From an uncultured Eubacteriales bacterium (GTDB taxonomy: Bacteria; Bacillota; Clostridia; Lachnospirales; Lachnospiraceae): a DNA stretch of 14,742 bases. The stretch lies in assembly GCA_900549105.1 (NCBI GenBank), contig URND01000073.1, positions 1 through 14,742 on the forward strand, written 5' to 3'. Both the position numbers and the translations under genes were made by a program. Under the pieces are notes generated by a model. That model ran no database searches, was not told the origin of the DNA, and saw only the letters and a list, made by a program, of their open reading frames with translations. This document shows positions 7,557 to 13,604 of the stretch, in pieces (within the stretch, counting starts at the first letter, position 1; the number at the start of each line of letters is the position of its first letter).

Positions 7557-7649
7557 TTATAAAAATGAAACAAGAATTCCGGCTACCATCGCTACCACCA
7601 GCAATATGACAATAATTCTTGAAAACATCTGTCTTGTTTTACGGTTCAT
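7557..7649 (-). CDS. 30-residue basic single-pass membrane peptide (DUF4044-like)
   Basis: A short gene: ATG 7649, 30 codons, TAA at 7559-7557, with AGGAG upstream. The product starts with a basic segment (MNRKTRQMFSR) followed by an unbroken hydrophobic stretch from Ile12 to Leu30, so it should be an N-in single-TM peptide. Composition and layout recall the DUF4044 family of very small Firmicute membrane proteins, recognised from memory only. It lies 42 bases after the exonuclease stop and 17 bases before the AIR-synthase-like start, in the same direction. That operonic placement, plus its own ribosome site, supports its being real. Function unknown. Confidence 0.75.
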   Translation of the reverse strand: MNRKTRQMFSRIIVILLVVAMVAGILVSFL

Positions 7650-7691
7650 TTTCTATCCACTCCTATTTTTTTGTGCCGACCGGGAATCCTC

Positions 7692-8405
7692 TTACCGCGC
7701 CATCCGGCCATATTGAAAAAGAATTTTATCAATAAGCCGTGACGCTTCACTCCGAGTCAGAGTTTCCAAATCGCTGTTAACCTCTATTCTATGATATTTT
7801 GCCAATTCCTTCAAGTATTCCTTTTGCCGATTTGTCGCCGGCTGGATTTTCTTCTGCCTCCACACCAGCGGCGCCGCGTTAAACAGCTTTTCCTCGGATG
7901 GGCCGAAATAGTATTTTAATGTCTGATACAATTTTGCCGTCGCCAGCGCATCATGGTAGGCCCGGTGGGCCGAAGTGTTCACAATACCATAGTAATTACA
8001 CAGATTTTCCAGGCTTCTCGACGGCAAATCCGGCAGAACCTTCCGGGCAATCTTTAAGGTGTCCAGCCCTTCTTTTTTAAAATCCATATAATATTTTTTC
8101 GCATACCGATATGTAAATCGATAATCAAACATAAGATTGTGGCCGACCACCGGATAATTCTCACAAAAATACAGGAAATCATAAATTGTCCTGTCCGTCG
8201 GCCCCGCATCGGCAACCATGTCGTTGCTGATACCCGTCAGAGAGGTCACCATCGGCGAAATGGGATTGTCCGGCCTGACAAACCGGGAAAACCGGTCAAT
8301 CACCTTGCCTTCCGCCACCTTTACTGCGCCAATCTCTATGATTTCATCCTTCTCCGGTGAAAGGCCGGTCGTCTCCAGATCAAAGCATACATAAGAGTTT
8401 ACCAT
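7692..8405 (-). CDS. DEDDh 3'-5' exonuclease (DnaQ/PolC epsilon-like)
   Basis: A 237-residue nuclease of the DnaQ-like superfamily, expected to remove 3' nucleotides with two divalent metals. All catalytic residues are present: Asp9 and Glu11 in FDLETTG, Asp94 in VGHNLMFD, and His147/Asp152 in HRAYHD, which makes it the DEDDh type. Residues about 187-237 form a separate small helical domain (TNRQKEYLKELAKYHRIEV onward). It could serve in repair, replication proofreading or RNA trimming; a stand-alone gene outside a polymerase locus does not decide this. ATG 8405 lies within the last codons of the radical SAM gene (7-base overlap, GAGGTGG upstream), so translation is coupled. Confidence 0.93.
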   Translation of the reverse strand: MVNSYVCFDLETTGLSPEKDEIIEIGAVKVAEGKVIDRFSRFVRPDNPISPMVTSLTGISNDMVADAGPTDRTIYDFLYFCENYPVVGHNLMFDYRFTYRYAKKYYMDFKKEGLDTLKIARKVLPDLPSRSLENLCNYYGIVNTSAHRAYHDALATAKLYQTLKYYFGPSEEKLFNAAPLVWRQKKIQPATNRQKEYLKELAKYHRIEVNSDLETLTRSEASRLIDKILFQYGRMAR

Positions 8406-10150
8406 AATTCCACCTCAACTGTCCGGCTTTTATAGGTCAATGGGTCCCGGTTCAGATAATCGAACCAGATAAATACCCCGCCGTCCTTTTCACCGCCCGC
8501 TCCTTCCCGGATATCCCGGGTAAAATGCTCGATATGGGTCATCCGCTGAATCTGTTTTGTCGTATATCCTTCATATCCCGAAAAATAGCGGTCCCGATTC
8601 TCTTCTCTTTTGAAAAATTCCACATATGCGGCCTTATACGCATCCTGGCCGGACGCCCAGGCCGGGCGGCTTTTTACATTTTCTCTTAAATATAAATCAT
8701 AAGTCAATATCTGCACAAAAATATCTGTTTCTTCTATATTAAGATTTTCCTTCACAAACTCCAGTAAAATTTCGTATCTTGCCATCCGTGAATGACTGAC
8801 TCCATTGAGACCCTTCGTCTCATAATATTGAGCCATTTGCTCATACATGGCAAAAGCCGACGGAAAATGCCCTTCCAGCCAGTCCAGACTGTTTTCAAAC
8901 TGGCGGCTGTTATAGTAAACCTCCACCATCTCTTCCACGCCTTTTAAAACAAGAATATCATCGTAGAAGAGCCAGCGGGTCGCCATCACCTCGTAAGGCG
9001 GCTCCGGCTGATAAACCAGCCCGTAATCCTCCGCTTTTTCCCGCATATAAGAGCCCTTCAGCACTTTCAGAAATCCAAGCTGGAACTGTTCCGGCTTTAA
9101 GGCATAGACATCGTTAAAGGACTGCTTAAACCGTTCCAAATCCTCATAGGGCAATCCCGCAATCAAATCCAGATGCTGATGGATATTTTTTCCCTCATGA
9201 ATCCGTTGAACAATGCCCTTTAACTTCTCAAAAGAAACATTTCGCCGGATTTCCCGAATTGTCTGAGGATTTGTGGACTGCACGCCGATTTCCAACTGAA
9301 TCAGCCCTGGCCGCAATCCGGCCATAAACTCCAGCTCTTCCTCCGTCAGCAAATCCGCCGTGATTTCAAAATGGAAATTTGTTTTGCCCCTGTCATGGGT
9401 TTTAATAAATTTTAAAATCTCCATGGAATGTTCCCGCCGGCAGTTGAATGTCCTGTCCACAAATTTAACCTGGGGAATTTCCCAGTCAATAAACTGCTGA
9501 AGCTCCCGCTTCACCAAATCCAAATCCCGGAAACGCACTTTTTTCTCCACCGAGGAAAGACAATAGCTGCACTGAAACGGGCAGCCCCGGCTTGTCTCAT
9601 AATAAATGATTTTATTTTTAAAATCCTCCGGCCGGGTATACACAAAGTTTAATCCGCTCATATCGACAAAATCTCTCGCCCCATGCACATGAATCTCCCC
9701 GCTGCTTCCGCCATCTTTGTGACGATGCCCGATGCCGAGAACATTTTCCACATCCATATCGCCGTTCCAGCAGGCCATCATTTCCCGAAAAGTATCTTCT
9801 CCCTCGCCATACATCACACCGTCAATAAAGGGCCGCTGTTCCAGCCGCTCCGCCACATCAAAGGAAACCTCCGGGCCGCCGAGCCAGATTTCTGTCCGGG
9901 GCGCCACCTGTTTCAGCCATCCGGCGATTTGTTCCACGAAGCCGATATTCCATATATAACAGGAAAAGCAGACAACATCCGCCTTTTCCCGATACAAACT
10001 CTGAAAAATTTCTTCCGGATATTGATTAATCGAATATTCCATCAGTTTTACCTGAGGCTCATAAACACCGCAATTTGCCTTCAGGCTGTAAACTGCCAGA
10101 TTGGAATGTATATATTTTGCATTGATTGCTGTTAAAAGTACCTTCATCAT
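8399..10150 (-). CDS. B12-binding-type radical SAM protein with DUF4080 C-terminal region
   Basis: A 583-residue radical SAM enzyme. Residues about 3-140 form a cobalamin-binding-type Rossmann domain (VLLTAINAKYIHSNLA, EIWLGGPEVS, YGEGEDTFREM). It lacks the classical DxHxxG histidine, so cobalamin may bind base-off without a His ligand, or not at all. The radical SAM core follows, with the [4Fe-4S] motif Cys190/Cys194/Cys197 (CPFQCSYC), the GGE-equivalent region and LIQLEIGVQST at 283-293. The C-terminal ~200 residues look like DUF4080. Two ATG codons stand in tandem at 10150 and 10147; AAGGTG is better spaced for the second. First gene of the operon. The reaction is unknown. Confidence 0.92.
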   Translation of the reverse strand: MMKVLLTAINAKYIHSNLAVYSLKANCGVYEPQVKLMEYSINQYPEEIFQSLYREKADVVCFSCYIWNIGFVEQIAGWLKQVAPRTEIWLGGPEVSFDVAERLEQRPFIDGVMYGEGEDTFREMMACWNGDMDVENVLGIGHRHKDGGSSGEIHVHGARDFVDMSGLNFVYTRPEDFKNKIIYYETSRGCPFQCSYCLSSVEKKVRFRDLDLVKRELQQFIDWEIPQVKFVDRTFNCRREHSMEILKFIKTHDRGKTNFHFEITADLLTEEELEFMAGLRPGLIQLEIGVQSTNPQTIREIRRNVSFEKLKGIVQRIHEGKNIHQHLDLIAGLPYEDLERFKQSFNDVYALKPEQFQLGFLKVLKGSYMREKAEDYGLVYQPEPPYEVMATRWLFYDDILVLKGVEEMVEVYYNSRQFENSLDWLEGHFPSAFAMYEQMAQYYETKGLNGVSHSRMARYEILLEFVKENLNIEETDIFVQILTYDLYLRENVKSRPAWASGQDAYKAAYVEFFKREENRDRYFSGYEGYTTKQIQRMTHIEHFTRDIREGAGGEKDGGVFIWFDYLNRDPLTYKSRTVEVELW

Positions 10151-10181
10151 TTCACCTTAAAAATCCTTTATTAATTACCTT

Positions 10182-10211
10182 ACTATATTCTTTTAAATAG
10201 TCAATAGCCAA
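10182..10211 (-). promoter_or_regulatory. Promoter of the long minus-strand operon
   Basis: On the minus strand, TTGGCT (10206-10211) and TATAGT (10182-10187) are 18 bases apart. The start point would be near 10175, with a leader of about 25 bases before the tandem ATG codons. It is divergent from, and close to, the plus-strand promoter at 10225-10233. Confidence 0.5.
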
Positions 10212-10224
10212 ATCGGAGAAAGTG

Positions 10225-10233
10225 TGCTATACT
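10225..10233 (+). promoter_or_regulatory. Extended -10 promoter for the plus-strand radical SAM gene
   Basis: TGCTATACT contains a TGn extension and a TATACT hexamer (10228-10233). No good -35 is visible 17 bases upstream, as is usual for extended -10 promoters. The start point would be near 10240, inside or just before the inverted repeat at 10236-10257. Confidence 0.45.
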
Positions 10234-10235
10234 AA

Positions 10236-10281
10236 TACGCAAAAAATGATTTGCGTACAAACTATCTGATAAAAATAGTTT
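10236..10281 (+). promoter_or_regulatory. Two adjacent inverted repeats in the leader of the radical SAM gene
   Basis: TACGCAAA (10236-10243) pairs perfectly with TTTGCGTA (10250-10257) across 6 bases. AAACTAT (10259-10265) pairs with ATAGTTT (10275-10281) across 9 bases. The second ends just before the AAAGGAG ribosome site (10284-10290). The first overlaps the predicted start point and could be a DNA operator; the second could act as a leader hairpin near the ribosome site. No known riboswitch class was recognised. Confidence 0.5.
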
Positions 10282-10298
10282 GGAAAGGAGTTTTTATT

Positions 10299-11171
10299 AT
10301 GAGATATGAGGGAATTGTCTACCGTCCCCCGAGTGAAGCCCGCAGCCTGATTCTCCAGTTGACGATTGGCTGCGCCCGAAATGAATGTACCTTCTGCAAT
10401 ATGTATAAAGACAAGAAATTCCGCATCCGCAATTTAGATGAAGTCGTTGAGGATATGAGCATGGCTAAAAAATACTACATGTTTGATATCGAACGGGTAT
10501 TTCTGGCCGACGGAGATGCTTTAATCGTAAAAACAAAAGACTTACTTTATATTATTGATAAGATTCACGAAATTCTTCCAACAGTCAATCGAATCACCGC
10601 CTACGGCGCGCCGAAGGATGTACTCGTAAAAACGCCGGAAGAATTAAAAACATTGCGGGAAGCCGGTTTGGACATGGTTTATATGGGCGCTGAATCCGGT
10701 TCCGACAAAGTGCTGCAGGCTGTAAAGAAAAACGCAACTCAGGCCGAAATCATTGAAGCCGGCCAGAAGTTAAAGGCTGCAGGACTTAAATCTTCGATTA
10801 CATTGATTTCCGGTCTCGGCGGCATTGAAAATCTGGAAGAACATGCGGTAGAATCCGCCAAAGTCATTTCCGCCATTAAACCGGAATATGCCAGCCTTTT
10901 GACCCTGCTCATCGAGCCGGGCACACCCCTCCATCACCAGTGGAAATCCGGAAAATTCCATCCGCTGGAAGGGCCGGACGCTATTTTTAAAGAAATGACT
11001 CTCTTCCTTCAGAACATCGACAGTGAAGGCACTGTATTCCGTGCGAATCACGCCTCCAACTATATTCCTCTCGGCGGCACATTTAACCGGGATATTCCGG
11101 CTCTGCTTGCCCAGATTGACGCCGCCGTAAAGAGCCGGGCTTTCCGTCCCGACACTTTCCGCCAGTTGTAA
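10299..11171 (+). CDS. Radical SAM protein with CX4CX2C cluster motif
   Basis: A 290-residue radical SAM enzyme of unknown reaction. The [4Fe-4S] ligands are Cys25, Cys30 and Cys33 in GCARNECTFCNMY, i.e. CX4CX2C rather than the common CX3CX2C. This spacing occurs in a known subgroup of small bacterial radical SAM proteins. Other landmarks are FLADGDAL, YGAPKDVL, MVYMGAESGSDKVL (SAM-ribose region) and TLISGLGG. The frame opens at 10251, but ATG 10299 is preferred: AAAGGAG lies 8 bases before it, and homologues begin with the RYEGIVYRPPSEA-like segment. It is monocistronic between a divergent promoter and the terminator at 11178-11228. No partner enzyme or substrate gene is adjacent. Confidence 0.92.
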   Translation: MRYEGIVYRPPSEARSLILQLTIGCARNECTFCNMYKDKKFRIRNLDEVVEDMSMAKKYYMFDIERVFLADGDALIVKTKDLLYIIDKIHEILPTVNRITAYGAPKDVLVKTPEELKTLREAGLDMVYMGAESGSDKVLQAVKKNATQAEIIEAGQKLKAAGLKSSITLISGLGGIENLEEHAVESAKVISAIKPEYASLLTLLIEPGTPLHHQWKSGKFHPLEGPDAIFKEMTLFLQNIDSEGTVFRANHASNYIPLGGTFNRDIPALLAQIDAAVKSRAFRPDTFRQL

Positions 11172-11177
11172 GTTTAA

Positions 11178-11228
11178 AAAACCATTTCCTTTTTGAACCT
11201 TGAAACGGTTCTCTAAGGAAATGGTTTT
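11178..11228. terminator. Bidirectional terminator between convergent genes
   Basis: A perfect 14-bp stem (AAAACCATTTCCTT at 11178-11191 with its complement at 11215-11228) encloses a second small hairpin (GAACC / GGTTC) in the loop. The A-run on the left gives a T-run for minus-strand transcripts of the membrane protein gene. The plus-strand side has TTTTCTT for the radical SAM gene, which ends just before it. Confidence 0.85.
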
Positions 11229-11256
11229 CTTCATAATTATATTCATTTATGTCTGA

Positions 11257-11685
11257 TTAATCCTCTTTGTTTAATGCGCCTGCAACACGCATCATAATCG
11301 GTAAGCAGATGAAAATAGTGATGGTACCTACCAGCAGCAGAATTGGAAACTTCTGCGGCCAAAATTGAATGACATTTGAATTTGCCATACACCAAACACT
11401 GTTGAGAAAGATTTCAAAGAATGAGAAAATTGCAACTCTTACAACGTATTCAACAGTTTTGTTTGAAATATTTTTAGTAATTGCTGCTGCCCAGTCCATA
11501 CAAGGGAACAAATAGTTAATGGCCACTGCAATGGCGAAAGCGCCGACCCAGCCTTGAAGAATCGTAAATGGCGTCAGAGGCGCGCCAAGCAGAAACATAG
11601 CAGAGCTATTTAAGACAAAGGACATAACTGTGCCCATACCTGTTTCAAGAGTTCTGCCAAAATCGAATGGAACAAAAATTTTCAT
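11257..11685 (-). CDS. Four-TM membrane protein, DUF2798-like tandem
   Basis: A 142-residue integral membrane protein. Hydrophobic segments lie at about 17-34, 42-61, 79-100 and 113-134, forming two similar two-helix halves: each second helix ends in a Leu/Phe-x-Pro-type turn (INYLFP, IFICLP). This layout resembles proteins with two DUF2798 units, whose function is not known; the assignment is from pattern only. ATG 11685 is preceded by AAGGAG at 8 bases. It follows the creatininase-like gene by 69 bases with no terminator between and ends at the shared hairpin, so the two are probably co-transcribed from the promoter at 12600-12628. In that context it might move the hydrolase substrate or product across the membrane (inference). 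Confidence 0.8.
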   Translation of the reverse strand: MKIFVPFDFGRTLETGMGTVMSFVLNSSAMFLLGAPLTPFTILQGWVGAFAIAVAINYLFPCMDWAAAITKNISNKTVEYVVRVAIFSFFEIFLNSVWCMANSNVIQFWPQKFPILLLVGTITIFICLPIMMRVAGALNKED

Positions 11686-11754
11686 AATTACAACTCCTTG
11701 TTTTCATCTATGTATCTGTGTAATCTGATTTTTCTTATGTATGCGTATGTGTAC

Positions 11755-12522
11755 TTATTTAAGATTTTCTTTCATTTCATTAAGGATGAAATCGCTGACA
11801 ACATCAAAGATTTTGCGTCCGGCTTCTGCTGTAGCAACCGCAGGGCTGCCAAAGTATGTATTTGGTGCGCCGGCTTCTGCAAAACTCTGTGCACCGGCTT
11901 CTAATTTAGCAAAGAAAAATTCAGCGGCATGGTTCGCAGGAAGTGTTTTTGTCACATCCATATCAACCCATTCCGGGCAGACATACATAAGCTGAGCTGT
12001 CTCAATTTCACCTGCATGAATATCAAATTCAGGATGTTCCCCTTTGCAGATATCCTTATATGTGAGTGGAAGGGCTTTAGCAAACCAGTCTGAGAACATG
12101 AATTCAAACTCCGGAATAACTTTCTTAACATTGTTGGCTCCTTCTTTGATTGCATCCATGCTGGATGGTTCTGCATGGCCGCTAAGAAGTACGACTTTTG
12201 TGAAACCTGTCTTAGCCAAACCTAAACAAACATCTTCAACAATGTTGACCATTGTTTCGTAACGGATGGTAATGGTTCCAGGAAATTTACATAAATCAGC
12301 GATACAATATGTAATTGGTGTTGCAATGAGAGATTCAATCCCCTGATCCTCTAATTTTCTTGCACAGTCCTTGGCCATTGTAAAGGCTGTGATAACATCA
12401 GCGCTTACTGGAAGATGCGGACCGTGCGCTTCGCAAGGACTCACTGGAAGAAAGGCCAGATTTGTTCTCTCTGAAAGCGCCTTAACCTGATCTCGATTCA
12501 TCTGATATAAAATGTTTAACAT
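11755..12522 (-). CDS. Creatininase-family amidohydrolase
   Basis: A 255-residue metal-dependent amidohydrolase of the creatininase family, which hydrolyses cyclic amides, formamides or similar C-N bonds. The N-terminal metal site is clear in SPCEAHGPHLPVSAD: Glu31, His33 and Asp42. A second site is GHAE at 114-117 (His115, Glu117), where many relatives have GHGGN; this corresponds to the His-x-Glu ligand pair of Pseudomonas creatininase as I recall it. DIHAGEIET (166-174) supplies His168 and Glu171. The creatine-binding Trp equivalent to residue 174 of that enzyme seems absent, so creatinine need not be the substrate. ATG 12522 has AGGGGG 8 bases upstream. No signal peptide, hence cytoplasmic. 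A divergent GntR gene and the downstream membrane protein suggest an inducible small-molecule pathway. Confidence 0.92.
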   Translation of the reverse strand: MLNILYQMNRDQVKALSERTNLAFLPVSPCEAHGPHLPVSADVITAFTMAKDCARKLEDQGIESLIATPITYCIADLCKFPGTITIRYETMVNIVEDVCLGLAKTGFTKVVLLSGHAEPSSMDAIKEGANNVKKVIPEFEFMFSDWFAKALPLTYKDICKGEHPEFDIHAGEIETAQLMYVCPEWVDMDVTKTLPANHAAEFFFAKLEAGAQSFAEAGAPNTYFGSPAVATAEAGRKIFDVVSDFILNEMKENLK

Positions 12523-12583
12523 AATTTAATCCCCCTTTTTCTTCAAACTTAATTAACTTTAACAAATATTATTTTTAACTGAT

Positions 12584-12593
12584 ATACCGGTAT
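12584..12593. promoter_or_regulatory. Palindrome at the hydrolase transcription start, candidate GntR operator 1
   Basis: ATACCGGTAT is a perfect 10-bp palindrome inside TATACCGGTATG (12583-12594). The predicted start point of the minus-strand promoter is about 12593, so a bound protein would cover +1 to +10. A near copy, TATACTGGTATG, lies exactly 30 bp away. Confidence 0.6.
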
Positions 12594-12599
12594 GCAAGT

Positions 12600-12628
12600 A
12601 TTATACATCCGGTATACTGGTATGTCAA
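12600..12628 (-). promoter_or_regulatory. Consensus sigma-70 type promoter of the hydrolase operon
   Basis: On the minus strand, TTGACA (12623-12628) and TATAAT (12600-12605) are both perfect hexamers, separated by exactly 17 bases. The predicted start is about 12593, with a leader of about 70 bases before ATG 12522. So strong a core promoter would be expected to need a repressor, and candidate operators sit in its spacer and at its start point. Confidence 0.88.
12609..12624. promoter_or_regulatory. Palindromic element in the promoter spacer, candidate GntR operator 2
   Basis: TATACTGGTATG (12613-12624) repeats operator 1 with one change, 30 bp away. It overlaps a second dyad, CCGGTATACTGG (12609-12620, 10 of 12 positions symmetric). 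Both lie between the -35 and -10 hexamers, where binding would block RNA polymerase. Confidence 0.55.
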
Positions 12629-12753
12629 TATAAAATGTGTATTTTTACCAATTTTATGAATATCGTATTAAAATGGCCGAAACCTTTTTACAATGTTCTT
12701 GTGTTCTGTCTGGATACGAGTTAAAATAGATACTAACGTAGCTTCTTGAGTAT

Positions 12754-12782
12754 TTGACTATTTGATGATAAACTACGATATT
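12754..12782 (+). promoter_or_regulatory. Possible promoter of the GntR gene
   Basis: TTGACT (12754-12759) and GATATT (12777-12782) are 17 bases apart. The pairing TTGAGT (from 12746) with TAAACT is an alternative. Neither -10 is strong, so expression may be low. Confidence 0.3.
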
Positions 12783-12837
12783 AAGCAGAAAGGAATGTAG
12801 ATGTTTTTGTTTCTATGAACATCATACAAGATAAACG

Positions 12838-13473
12838 ATGGCAGACTTATTAAAAGATATCGCTTATGATAAATTACGAAAAATGATTGCCCAAGGCAAA
12901 TTTGAATATGGAAAAATATATTCTTTAAATGCATTGGCTGCGGATATGGAGATGTCCAGGACACCGGTCAGAGATGCAATCCAGAAACTTGGGGAGCAAA
13001 GACGTATTGATGTGATGGCCAGCCGGGGGTTTTGTCTTCATGTTATGACGCAGGAAGAAATGGAATTTCATCGTCACTTCAGTAATGCTATTGAGTGTTA
13101 TTGTATTCAGAAATTGACACTGGATTACATGAAAGATCCCGGTAATGTTCATGTGGCACGTATGCAGCAGCTTCTGGCCGATATGGAAAAAGTCCTCACC
13201 GAAGATACGCCATTTGCTGAATATTTCATACTGGATCAGGAATTCCATGCAGCCATTATTGATTCCTTAGATAATGCATATTTTTCAGAACTGAAAAATT
13301 CCCCGGATGGTTTCTATGATCATCCGGAATTGCAGCTGACAGATAAGAAGATTTCAAGAAAAGTCATTTATAATCTACATAAAAAGATTCTAAATGCCGT
13401 ATGCGCTGGCGATGTTCATGGTGCAGTTCAGGCTATGATTGAACATTCGGATGTAATGATGGGTGTATTCTAA
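12838..13473 (+). CDS. GntR-family regulator, FadR/FCD subfamily
   Basis: A 211-residue ligand-responsive DNA-binding protein. The winged HTH is at about residues 4-68 (YDKLRKMIAQGKF, MSRTPVRDAIQKL). The C-terminal FCD domain carries the expected metal-binding set: Asp133 and His137 in DQEFH, His181 in NLHKKIL and His203 in EHSD. FCD domains bind small carboxylates or related ligands, usually substrates of the regulated pathway. ATG 12838 is fixed by an in-frame TAA six bases upstream, but no good ribosome site precedes it; two tiny frames overlap the region. It is divergent from the hydrolase gene, the normal position for a local repressor, and operators for it are probably the palindromes at 12584-12624. 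Confidence 0.93.
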   Translation: MADLLKDIAYDKLRKMIAQGKFEYGKIYSLNALAADMEMSRTPVRDAIQKLGEQRRIDVMASRGFCLHVMTQEEMEFHRHFSNAIECYCIQKLTLDYMKDPGNVHVARMQQLLADMEKVLTEDTPFAEYFILDQEFHAAIIDSLDNAYFSELKNSPDGFYDHPELQLTDKKISRKVIYNLHKKILNAVCAGDVHGAVQAMIEHSDVMMGVF

Positions 13474-13547
13474 AAACACTGCATTATAATCCGAACTAAT
13501 TAAAGAACCTTTTAGGCTCTAATTGAAACCCTTTATACGCAAAAAAA

Positions 13548-13604
13548 GGCTGTTAAAAAAGTCCCTTCTTAATTAAAGACTTTTTTACAGCCCCGTTTTT
13601 TATT
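13548..13604. terminator. Bidirectional terminator between gntR and the DUF134 gene
   Basis: The stem GGCTGTTAAAAAAGTC (13548-13563) pairs with GACTTTTTTACAGCC (13578-13592) with one bulged T. Plus-strand transcripts meet CCGTTTTTTATTT; minus-strand transcripts meet a seven-T run complementary to 13541-13547. The annotated end of the DUF134-NifX reading frame falls inside this hairpin, which is unusual. Confidence 0.88.

Larger units (their letters stand above)
12523..12837. other. Divergent intergenic region between the hydrolase and GntR genes
   Basis: These 315 A/T-rich bases hold no convincing protein gene. The left third contains a consensus minus-strand promoter and two palindromes. 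The middle (about 12640-12740) shows nothing I can assign. The right end has weak plus-strand promoter candidates, a purine-rich AAAGGA near 12789 and two very short overlapping frames before the GntR start. Confidence 0.8.

Noticed and set aside
10236..10281. Known riboswitch (preQ1, fluoride or similar)
   Set aside because: The two hairpins lack the conserved loop sequences of the classes I can recognise.
11698..11995. Plus-strand frames overlapping the hydrolase 3' end
   Set aside because: Antisense to conserved hydrolase sequence with no supporting motif or start site.
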